Shown in pieces: positions 57,321 through 64,000 of a stretch of 64,000 nucleotides of DNA. The notes under the pieces were generated by a model. The model was not told the DNA's origin, did no database searches, and saw only the letters and a list, made by a program, of their open reading frames with translations. The translations under genes were made by a program, and so were the position numbers. The stretch is taken from positions 558,001 through 622,000 of the forward strand of contig NZ_NISI01000002.1 in the NCBI RefSeq assembly GCF_002205845.1, given 5' to 3'. The stretch comes from Roseateles puraquae. GTDB taxonomy: Bacteria; Pseudomonadota; Gammaproteobacteria; Burkholderiales; Burkholderiaceae_C. The stretch's first letter is position 1; the number at the start of each line of letters is the position of its first letter.

Positions 57321-58721
57321 ATGATGATCAAACATCTGTCCAACACGACGCCGCGCCGGGTCGGCGTGCTGGCCTGGCTGGCCTCTGCACTTCTCGGGAT
57401 TGGTCTGACGATGCCGGTGCGGGCGCAGAGGCAGGATGCAAACCTTGCCCCCGCTGCACTGGCCACGGAGGGTGCGAACCGGGAGGACTGGAACTGGCAT
57501 GTGCAGGCGACCAACACGACCCAGCGGCATGGCGGCTTCAACTCGCCCTACGTAGGTCCGAACAGCCTGCCGCCGCACGAAAGTGCCAAGGAGACCGTAG
57601 ACGTCACGCTCTTCCTCGGCCTGCGGCTCTGGAAGGGCGGCGAGTTCTATGTCAACCCTGAGTTCGACCAAGGCTACGGTCTGGCCGGCACCCTGGGCGT
57701 CGCCGGCTTCACCAGCGGCGATGCTTACAAGGTCGGCCACGACAGCGTCTACGGCCGCCTGCCCCGTGCCTTCCTGCGCCAGACCATCGCGCTGGGCGAT
57801 GGCGCCAGCGAAGTCGAGTCCGGTGCCAACCAGCTGGCGGGCACGCGTCCTGATGATCGGCTCACGCTGACGCTGGGCAAGATTTCGGTCGTCGATCTGT
57901 TCGACAGCAACCGCTACGCCCATGATCCGCGGGCGGACTTCCTGAGCTGGTCCATCATCGACGGGGGCGCATTCGACTACGCCGCCGACTCCTGGGGCTT
58001 CAGCTCGGGCGCAACCGTCGAGTGGGTGAGGGGCGATTGGTCGCTGCGAGGCGGCATCTATGCGATGTCCAAGATGCCGAACGGCGAAACCTTGGATGGC
58101 AAGTTCGGTCAACGCCAATGGCTGATCGAGGCCGAGCGCCGTTACAGCTGGATGGGCCGCTCGGGCGCGGTGCGCCTGCTGGGCTTCGCCACCGAGGCGC
58201 GCATGGCGAGCTATGCCGACGCGCTAAGCCAGGCACAAGCCACCGGCCAGATGCCGACGGACCTGGCGCCGCTGCGTAGCTTCCGCCGCAAGCATGGCCT
58301 GGCCTTCAACGCCGAGCAGGAAGTGGCCGAGGGCATCGGCGCCTTCGTTCGCTACAGCTGGAACGACGGCCGCACCGAGGCCTTTGACTTCACCGACATC
58401 AACCGCTCGATCGCGGCAGGCCTGCAGGTCCAAGGCGGCCTTTGGCAACAGCCGGAGCACACGCTGGGCGTGGCCTTGGCGTCGAACAGCTTGTCGAGCC
58501 CGGCACGGCAGTTCTTTGCGGCCGGCGGGGTGGGCCTCCTGGTCGGGGACGGCAGGCTGCCGCACTATGCAAACGAACAGATCCTGGAGGCCTACTACAG
58601 GGTTCCGCTCGGGCGCTTCGTGTCCGTGACCGGCGACTACCAACATGTGCGCAACCCGGCCTACAACACGGACCGTGGACCGGTCTCGGTCTTTGCATTG
58701 CGTCTGCATGCGGAGTACTGA
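57321..58721 (+). CDS. OprB-family (carbohydrate-selective type) outer-membrane porin
   Basis: 466-residue beta-barrel protein. The signal peptide ends PVRAQ near residue 36. The OprB-like features are WNWHVQATNTTQRHGGFNSP, FLGLRLWKGGEFYVNPEFDQ, LGKISVVDLFDSNRYAHDPR near 188, alternating strand patterns throughout, and a C-terminal aromatic residue (LRLHAEY). It ends 3 bp before mgtC. Its placement between NRAMP and MgtC suggests a role in passive cation or solute entry rather than sugars. Confidence 0.88.
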   Translation: MMIKHLSNTTPRRVGVLAWLASALLGIGLTMPVRAQRQDANLAPAALATEGANREDWNWHVQATNTTQRHGGFNSPYVGPNSLPPHESAKETVDVTLFLGLRLWKGGEFYVNPEFDQGYGLAGTLGVAGFTSGDAYKVGHDSVYGRLPRAFLRQTIALGDGASEVESGANQLAGTRPDDRLTLTLGKISVVDLFDSNRYAHDPRADFLSWSIIDGGAFDYAADSWGFSSGATVEWVRGDWSLRGGIYAMSKMPNGETLDGKFGQRQWLIEAERRYSWMGRSGAVRLLGFATEARMASYADALSQAQATGQMPTDLAPLRSFRRKHGLAFNAEQEVAEGIGAFVRYSWNDGRTEAFDFTDINRSIAAGLQVQGGLWQQPEHTLGVALASNSLSSPARQFFAAGGVGLLVGDGRLPHYANEQILEAYYRVPLGRFVSVTGDYQHVRNPAYNTDRGPVSVFALRLHAEY

Positions 58722-58724
58722 TCG

Positions 58725-59441
58725 ATGCAAGCCCTGCACAACCTGAACCTCGAGTCGTTGCTGGACACCCTGTTCAGCGTGAGCGCGGCCTTTGCCCTCG
58801 GGGGCCTGATCGGCCTGGAGCGGCAGTGGCGGCAGCGCACTGCGGGCCTGCGGACCAACGCCCTCGTGGCGGTCGCCGCAGCGATCTTCGTGGACATGGC
58901 CCAACGGCTCGGCGGCAACGACGCTGCCGTGCATGTGGTGGCCTATGTCGTCTCGGGGGTCGGCTTCCTCGGCGCCGGCGCGATCATGAAGGAAGGTGCC
59001 AATGTCATCGGCCTGAACACGGCGGCTACGCTATGGGGCTCGGCAGCCGTCGGCGCCTGTGCCGGGGCGGACCTGCTCGGCGAAGCGATCGTGGCTGCGC
59101 TCTTCGTGCTCGCCAGCAACACCCTGCTACGCCCCGTGGTGAACCGCATCAATCGCCGCCCTGTGCAGGAGGAGACGAGCGAAGCGACCTACGCGGTCTA
59201 CGTGGTTTGCGAGCGCAGCCACCAGGCCGAGGTGCACGAGCGCCTGATCGAGTTGCTGGATGAAGCGAGCTATCCGGTCCGGTCGGTGGATCAGCACCCC
59301 TTCGGACAAAACGATGCCGAGATCGAGGCGATGCTCTACGCCACGGCGGTCGTGCCGGAACAGCTCGACGAGGTCATGACGCGGCTCGAAGCGGTGCCCG
59401 GTGTCGTGCAGGCGTTCTGGAACGCGAGCGCCGACGAGTGA
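58725..59441 (+). CDS. mgtC: MgtC/SapB-family membrane protein
   Basis: 238-residue protein. About five N-terminal helices carry the family signature [22 protein letters not shown] (residues 25-46), then [15 protein letters not shown] and [19 protein letters not shown]. The C-terminal 85 residues are an ACT-like soluble domain. MgtC proteins support growth in low Mg2+ and modulate ATP synthase or phosphate uptake. The start is 3 bp after the porin stop, consistent with a Mg-related operon. Confidence 0.9.
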   Translation: MQALHNLNLESLLDTLFSVSAAFALGGLIGLERQWRQRTAGLRTNALVAVAAAIFVDMAQRLGGNDAAVHVVAYVVSGVGFLGAGAIMKEGANVIGLNTAATLWGSAAVGACAGADLLGEAIVAALFVLASNTLLRPVVNRINRRPVQEETSEATYAVYVVCERSHQAEVHERLIELLDEASYPVRSVDQHPFGQNDAEIEAMLYATAVVPEQLDEVMTRLEAVPGVVQAFWNASADE

Positions 59442-59472
59442 GCGCACTCGAACCTGATGGAAGAACATTGAC

Positions 59473-60417
59473 ATGAGCCTGATGCCCCCAACCCCCGACG
59501 ACACCGAAGACACTGAGCACAGCCCTGCCGAGCGCGCGGCTGCTGCGTCTCGCAGCACCTGGGTCAGCGTGGCGGTCAACCTGGTGTTGACCTCCGTGCA
59601 GATCACAGCGGGCCTGCTGACCAAGTCCCAAGGCTTGGTGGCCGATGGCGTGCATTCCCTTTCAGACCTTATCGCCGACTTTGTCGTGCTGCTGGCCAAC
59701 CACCACAGCCAGAAGGACGCGGACGAGGACCATCCCTATGGCCACCACCGCTACGAGACGGCGGCGTCCCTGGTGCTGGGCCTGCTGCTGCTCGGTGTCG
59801 GCGCGGGCATGTTGTGGTCTTCGATCACGAAGCTGGAGCAGCCCGAGACCATCGCGCAGGTTCATATGGCGGCGCTGTGGGTGGCCCTCGGTGCGCTGAC
59901 CGCCAAGGAGCTGCTGTTCCGCTACATGCTGGCCGTCGCGAAGCGGGTCAAGTCCAGCATGCTGGTGGCCAACGCCTGGCACGCCAGGTCGGATGCGGCG
60001 TCATCGCTGGTGGTCGGCATCGGCATCATCGGCAACCTGGCGGGTTACCCGATCCTGGATCCCATCGCCGCGGCCATCGTCGGATTCATGGTGTCCAAAA
60101 TGGGCTGGGAGTTCGGTTGGGATGCGCTTCACGACCTGATGGACCGGGCGGTGGACGAAGAGGAAGTCGAAGCCATCCGTCGGACTCTGGCGGACACGCC
60201 CGGCATCCAGGGCGTGCATGACATCCGCACGCGCAAGATGGGGGACATGGTCGTGGCGGACGCGCACATCGAGGTCGACGCCTCGCTGAGCGTGGAGGCG
60301 GGACATGAGATCGCCGTTGAAGCGCGGCGACGCGTCATGCAGCGACATCGAGTGCTGAATTTGATGACTCACGTCGACCCTTGGCGCCGACCTGATAGAG
60401 ACCACGACAGGGCCTGA
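59473..60417 (+). CDS. Cation diffusion facilitator (CDF) exporter
   Basis: 314-residue metal/proton antiporter. Six helices carry the metal-site motif LVADGVHSLSDLIADF (Asp and His-x3-Asp) near residue 56 and the second HxxxD in AWHARSDAASSLVV near 160. The cytoplasmic C-terminal domain binds metal (GVHDIRTRKMGDMVVADAHI). Substrates are usually Zn, Fe, Mn or Co. It follows mgtC by 31 bp, probably the same transcript. Confidence 0.92.
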   Translation: MSLMPPTPDDTEDTEHSPAERAAAASRSTWVSVAVNLVLTSVQITAGLLTKSQGLVADGVHSLSDLIADFVVLLANHHSQKDADEDHPYGHHRYETAASLVLGLLLLGVGAGMLWSSITKLEQPETIAQVHMAALWVALGALTAKELLFRYMLAVAKRVKSSMLVANAWHARSDAASSLVVGIGIIGNLAGYPILDPIAAAIVGFMVSKMGWEFGWDALHDLMDRAVDEEEVEAIRRTLADTPGIQGVHDIRTRKMGDMVVADAHIEVDASLSVEAGHEIAVEARRRVMQRHRVLNLMTHVDPWRRPDRDHDRA

Positions 60418-60777
60418 CGCATGGATGCCAGCGTTGGCCAGCTCAGAGAGATTCGAGGTCCGAGAAGGTCCGAGGAACGGATGACGGCTTTGTTGCCGGA
60501 TGCGGCATTTCGACGGCTTACAGGGAATGTCGGCACCCGCTGCAGAACTGCCGTTCGCTAGAGAGCAACACCAGCGCCCTGGTTCAAGAAAGCAGCACCG
60601 ACGGTCAGTGCAGGCCAGCGCCTGCAACTTCGAGGCGAATCGGATACAACGCCTTCGGGCACTCATCAAGAGGCGAGTTATCTTTCGTCATTGCGAACGG
60701 GTACCATGGGCTCAGGGAGTGCCGCGTCGCCAAGGGCCCCTCGCGACGCAGAGCTACGTTCCGAAAGTGAAACACAC
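60418..60777. other. 360-bp stretch without a convincing gene
   Basis: Only short, low-quality reading frames are present; no hairpin with a T-run, RNA or repeat was recognised. It separates the CDF gene from the DUF1993-type gene. Confidence 0.5.
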
Positions 60778-61290
60778 ATGGATTACGCCACGTTCGCACA
60801 AGGCACCTTCGTCAACATGCTCGGCACGCTTGACCGGCTCGCCGCGGCGGCCGAGGAGGCGGGGATCGGCGAAGAGGCGCTCTCGCTCCGGCTCGCCGAC
60901 GACATGTTCCCACTCGAGCTGCAGTTCCGGGTGGCAATGAACCAGGTGCTGCTCGCGCTGGGGCAGGTCGGCAACATGGCGCCGCCGCTGGATGCGGACA
61001 GCTACACCTCGTTCGCCCAGATCCGAGAGCGAATCGCGGCGATTGCAGCGACGCTCGCCGCGGCTGACCCCGCCACTTGGGCGTCCCCCGAGGACACTGT
61101 CGACCTCACCCTGCCCAACGGGGTGCGCTTTGTCATGTCAGCGGCTGAGGACATCCGCGACTGGATCCTGCCCAACTTCTACTTCCACGTAACGATGGCC
61201 TATGCCCTGCTGCGCCGCGAAGGGGTGACCCTAGGCAAGATGGATTTCGTCGCGCACATGGCCTGCCACCGGATCGAGTGCGAGCCCTGA
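60778..61290 (+). CDS. DUF1993-family protein
   Basis: 170-residue soluble protein matching the DUF1993 pattern: MDYATFAQGTFVNMLGTLDR at the start, LADDMFPLELQFRVAMNQV in the middle, and NFYFHVTMAYALLRREGV near the end. The helical bundle resembles DinB-like folds. The function is unknown. The ATG is preferred over the longer frame because similarity begins here. Confidence 0.85.
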   Translation: MDYATFAQGTFVNMLGTLDRLAAAAEEAGIGEEALSLRLADDMFPLELQFRVAMNQVLLALGQVGNMAPPLDADSYTSFAQIRERIAAIAATLAAADPATWASPEDTVDLTLPNGVRFVMSAAEDIRDWILPNFYFHVTMAYALLRREGVTLGKMDFVAHMACHRIECEP

Positions 61291-61487
61291 TTATCCGGGC
61301 TGACGGCGATGTGCGTTGGCCCTGATCCGCGTCCTTCGAGGCGAATTGCTGCCTCTTTTCTTGTCCGGTGTCCGAACGCAGACTCCGTGGTTAAGGTTCG
61401 CTCCGCCAGCTTGCGTAGCCACCCAAGGCGACAACGACGGAGATGAGCATCAAACTGGATCGCTGCGGTTGTCGCCCGTCCGCGTCC

Positions 61488-62540
61488 TCAGTGGTCGTGC
61501 CCGTGATGCACATCCGGCAAATGTGCATGGCTGTGCCGCATCGGGGCGTGTCTGTGGGCATGGCTGTGTGCACCAACGGGCATCACGTCATGGTGATGAT
61601 CGTGGTGGCCGTCATCGTGGCGGTGGGCATGCTCGTGCTCCAATGCCTCATGTTCGTGTTCGTGGTCGTGCGACTCGGCTAGGTGCAGGGCCACGCCCGC
61701 CAGCATCAGCAGGCCGCCCAGCGCCATGCCCCAGCCCGCTGAACGGTCACCGAGCGCGAAGGCCAGCGCAGCGCCAATGAACGGCGCAAAGGCGAAGACT
61801 GAACCGGTGCGTGCAGCGCCGAACTCACGTTGAGCCAAAAGGTAGAAGCGAAGGCTCAGGCCGTAACCTGTGGCGCCCACGGCCATAAGTCCCGCCGCAG
61901 CGCCCCAGGTTGGCATCGGCTCTCCCATGAGGAGCGCCAGTGCCACCGTAGCCGTTGCACCCAGGGCAGCCTTGGCCATGACCACCTGCGCGGGGTCGCG
62001 CTCGGCGAGCGCCCGCGACAGGGTGTTGTCCATGCCCCAGGATGCAGTGGCTGCCAGCACGGCCAGCAAACCCAGCCACTGTCCGCCCGACGCCAAGCCC
62101 TGGTCCAGGATTAGCAGCACCCCGCCCGCAAGCAGCAACAGCATGGCGGCCCAGACACGCCTGTCCATCGTTTCCCCATACAGGCGCCACGCCAGGACGG
62201 CCGTGAACAGGGCTTCCAGTGTCAGCATGAGCGACGCACCGGTTCCGCTGGTCCGCTGCAGGCCCCAGGCCAGAGCCACAGGCCCCAACACGGCGCCGAA
62301 CAGGGCAACCAGCAGCAGACGCGGCACGTCGCTACGCAGAACCCGAGCTTCCTTGCTGACGTGCTGGCGAAGCAAGGCTCCGATGACGGCAGCTCCCAAG
62401 TACAGCAACGCAGCCGTGGTGAAGGGCCCGAGGCCGAGCCCGAGCTTCTGCACCAGCGGGGTGCCCACTCCGAACAGTGCCGCCGCGAGGAGCGCAAGCA
62501 GGCTGCCTCGAAGTGCAGGAAGGGTCAGATGCACAGACAT
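61488..62540 (-). CDS. EamA/DMT transporter with His-rich C-terminal tail
   Basis: 350-residue ten-helix drug/metabolite transporter with two EamA repeats (LLALLAAALFGVGTPLVQKL and LLAVLAATASWGMDNTLSR). The last 55 residues are almost entirely His, Asp and Glu (ESHDHEHEHEALEHEHAHRH and beyond), like RcnA, CzcD or ZIP metal-binding loops. This and the CzcA neighbour suggest metal export or metal-responsive regulation. Full length, in contrast to the truncated EamA gene at 37.1 kb. Confidence 0.88.
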   Translation of the reverse strand: MSVHLTLPALRGSLLALLAAALFGVGTPLVQKLGLGLGPFTTAALLYLGAAVIGALLRQHVSKEARVLRSDVPRLLLVALFGAVLGPVALAWGLQRTSGTGASLMLTLEALFTAVLAWRLYGETMDRRVWAAMLLLLAGGVLLILDQGLASGGQWLGLLAVLAATASWGMDNTLSRALAERDPAQVVMAKAALGATATVALALLMGEPMPTWGAAAGLMAVGATGYGLSLRFYLLAQREFGAARTGSVFAFAPFIGAALAFALGDRSAGWGMALGGLLMLAGVALHLAESHDHEHEHEALEHEHAHRHDDGHHDHHHDVMPVGAHSHAHRHAPMRHSHAHLPDVHHGHDH

Positions 62541-62554
62541 GCTGGGTGCAGCCC

Positions 62555-63073
62555 TCAGGGCTGCCCTCCGTGCCGCACCAGGCGCTTGTGGAAGCCGGTG
62601 ATGGTGACCGTGACGGTGACTGGTTGTTGGCTCTTGTTTTTCCAGAACCAGCCATGGGTGCCCGCGAAGGGCGCGACAAAGGTGCCGGCCCCTTCGCGCT
62701 GAGCGCCTTCGATGTCGTAGCTGGTGTATTCCGACTGAGAGCCGGTTCGCTCACCGTGGAGGTCCACAGCCACATCAGCGCTAGCCGTCCAATGGAACAC
62801 CATGCCCTGGCCCGCGTCGAGCTCGGCCTGCACTTCGGCACCCTTGCCCGGTTTGAGCGTCACGGTCACGGTCTCTGTGCGCGGCGCGGCAGCAGCCGGT
62901 TTGACAGCCTGGGCGTCGAAGCTCTGGCCCTGCTGCTTGCCAAAAGCGACCTCGGCCTTGGCGGCCAGGGTCGCGTTATCTCGCGGCGCCTCGGCTGCCC
63001 AGGCCGTGCCGCTGGCTGCCAGCAAGAAGGCCGCACATTGCCAGCGGTCGATCATGCTCATGGGGGCCTTCAC
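62555..63073 (-). CDS. Periplasmic protein linked to RND metal efflux
   Basis: 172 residues; the start could also be an internal Met. The signal peptide ends SGTAWAA near residue 27. The mature domain is beta-rich with TETVTVTLKPGKGAEVQAEL, VFHWTASADVAVDLHGER and TFVAPFAGTHGWFWKNKSQQ. Similar proteins accompany Czc/Cus-type efflux genes. The ATG overlaps the upstream stop (ATGA). Function unknown. Confidence 0.75.
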   Translation of the reverse strand: MKAPMSMIDRWQCAAFLLAASGTAWAAEAPRDNATLAAKAEVAFGKQQGQSFDAQAVKPAAAAPRTETVTVTLKPGKGAEVQAELDAGQGMVFHWTASADVAVDLHGERTGSQSEYTSYDIEGAQREGAGTFVAPFAGTHGWFWKNKSQQPVTVTVTITGFHKRLVRHGGQP

Positions 63074-63453
63074 TTGACGTTGAACCGCACGGTGGCGGTT
63101 TCGCCTTCGACGTTGTTGAGCACGGCGACAACTTTGGCGCCGGGGGCGATCTTCACGCCGGTGGCGCGCAGCTTGTTGCCTTCGGTGGCCTTCACGTCGA
63201 CCTCGGTCTTCTGCGCGCCATTCAGCACGGTCAACTTGCCCGAGATGCCTTTGGAGGGCATGTCTTCGTCGTGGTCCACCAAGTAGATGGTGGCGCCGTC
63301 AGCCTCCACCACCAACTCGAAATTCACATCGTTGGCGACCTGAACGATGCCCCCGTGACGGGGGGCTGCCGAGCCATGAGCCATCGCAGGGTTCATCGCC
63401 AGGGCGCTAGACCCCAACAGGGCAGCGATCAGCAGTTGCTTGGTCTTCATCAT
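63070..63453 (-). CDS. Small periplasmic protein of the RND metal-efflux locus
   Basis: 127 residues starting MMKTKQLLIAALL, with GGAGAT before the ATG. The signal peptide ends AMAHG near residue 26. The mature domain contains HGGIVQVANDVNFELVVEAD, TIYLVDHDEDMPSKGISGKL and a Lys-rich end. Related to small proteins encoded after CzcCBA/CusCBA pumps. It probably handles metals in the periplasm. It overlaps the next gene by 4 bp. Confidence 0.8.
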   Translation of the reverse strand: MMKTKQLLIAALLGSSALAMNPAMAHGSAAPRHGGIVQVANDVNFELVVEADGATIYLVDHDEDMPSKGISGKLTVLNGAQKTEVDVKATEGNKLRATGVKIAPGAKVVAVLNNVEGETATVRFNVK

Positions 63454-63512
63454 GTTCATCTCCAATCTTTGCGCGGCGCTCTTGCGCAGGCGGCGCCGCA
63501 GGGCCATGAGGG

Positions 63513-64000
63513 TCAAAACGCTTCCTGTACTTGCCCGGCTGGGGCGTGCTCTTCAGGCGCCAGCAGTCGCTCTAGCGGCTTTTCGCCCACCAGCCAGAAG
63601 ATGACAGGCGTGAGGATCGTGTCGAGCAGCGTGGAGCTGACGAGGCCGCCGAAGATGACCACGGCGACCGGGTGCAGGATTTCCTTGCCCGGCTCGTCAC
63701 CGGCCAGCAGCAAGGGCGTCAACGCAAACGCTGCCACCAGCGCCGTCATGAGCACCGGCGTGAGCCGCTCCAGTGAGCCACGCACGATCATGGGCTGGCC
63801 AAAGCGCTCGCCCTCGAAGCGGCACAGGTTGATGTAGTGGCTGACCTTCAGAATGCCGTTGCGGGTGGCGATGCCAGCCAGCGTGATGAAGCCGACCATG
63901 GTGGCCACCGACAGCGTCACACCGGTCAGCCACATCGCCACGACGGCGCCGATCAACGCCAGCGGGATGTTGGCCATGATGACCCCTGCTAGCACTGCCG
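63513..64000 (-). CDS. CzcA/CusA-type RND efflux pump, C-terminal part (5' end outside window)
   Basis: The last 161 or so residues of a heavy-metal RND transporter: ANIPLALIGAVVAMWLTGV, SVATMVGFITLAGIATRNGI (helix 10-11 region) and LTPVLMTALVAAFALTPLLL, ending LLAPEEHAPAGQVQEAF. Full-length pumps have about 1,030 residues. It exports Co/Zn/Cd or Cu/Ag out of the periplasm; the metal cannot be told from this part. The adjacent efflux accessory genes support the assignment. Confidence 0.9.
   Translation of the reverse strand, partial: AVLAGVIMANIPLALIGAVVAMWLTGVTLSVATMVGFITLAGIATRNGILKVSHYINLCRFEGERFGQPMIVRGSLERLTPVLMTALVAAFALTPLLLAGDEPGKEILHPVAVVIFGGLVSSTLLDTILTPVIFWLVGEKPLERLLAPEEHAPAGQVQEAF

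Noticed and set aside
37109-62540. Idea that the EamA gene at 61.5-62.5 kb is the missing 3' part of the truncated EamA gene
   Set aside because: It is on the opposite strand, complete from start to stop, and differs in its N-terminal sequence.

Overview
This is a GC-rich chromosomal segment from a Gram-negative bacterium, most likely a betaproteobacterium of the order Burkholderiales (Rubrivivax/Leptothrix/Roseateles-like). The evidence is the lipoprotein and outer-membrane machinery (Lnt, RlpA, TonB/TolA-like protein, OprB porin), two PEP-CTERM proteins, an Anbu-type proteasome homologue, a BPSL0761-type small protein and the GC-rich codon use. The species cannot be fixed from the sequence alone.

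Region 1 (1-37.1 kb) is ordinary chromosome. It carries envelope genes (lnt, GDSL esterase, TolA/TonB-like protein, rlpA), metabolism (2-hydroxyacid dehydrogenase, SDR, FAH-family hydrolase, nadC, ilvE), an M13 peptidase, a HigBA-like toxin-antitoxin pair, two tandem diguanylate cyclases, the Anbu peptidase, a LysR regulator, tRNA-Arg(CCG), a cytochrome c5-like protein, radA and a LysE-type exporter. Two extracellular-protein loci stand out. One is a large PEP-CTERM protein built from an internal duplication (19.2-21.0 kb). The other is a run of secreted genes (22.05-27.44 kb) that places a cohesin/PEP-CTERM protein, a lipase and a dockerin protein in one transcription direction, which suggests a surface-tethered enzyme complex.

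Region 2 (37.1-47.4 kb) is a horizontally acquired block. An EamA transporter gene is cut after about 90 codons. Just beyond the cut lies a visibly AT-richer module of four overlapping genes: three tyrosine-recombinase-family proteins of increasing size and a small helix-turn-helix/coiled-coil protein. It resembles Tn554 TnpA/B/C or gamma-mobile-trio organisation. Behind it come transposon scars (an OrfA-like fragment, an IS21 istB fragment), an unrecognised three-gene operon, two XRE regulators, a BPSL0761-like gene and a membrane protein next to a broken Pro-rich gene. The 3' part of the EamA gene is not in the window, so the right border of the island is not defined.

Region 3 (47.9-64.0 kb) holds a methyl-accepting chemotaxis protein, an SRAP protein, two tiny Cys-rich exported proteins and a dense metal-homeostasis cluster. 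The cluster contains rcnA/rcnR with a twin operator between them, a GDT1/UPF0016 Mn exporter gene behind a yybP-ykoY Mn riboswitch, a CsoR-type repressor facing a palindromic operator, and an NRAMP-related gene preceded by three mini-ORFs, one of which starts MDPDP like the Mg2+-sensing leader peptide MgtL. After these come an OprB porin, MgtC, a CDF exporter, a His-tailed EamA transporter and the end of a CzcA/CusA RND pump. Together they look like a multi-sensor (Ni/Co, Mn, Cu, probably Mg) metal-homeostasis island.
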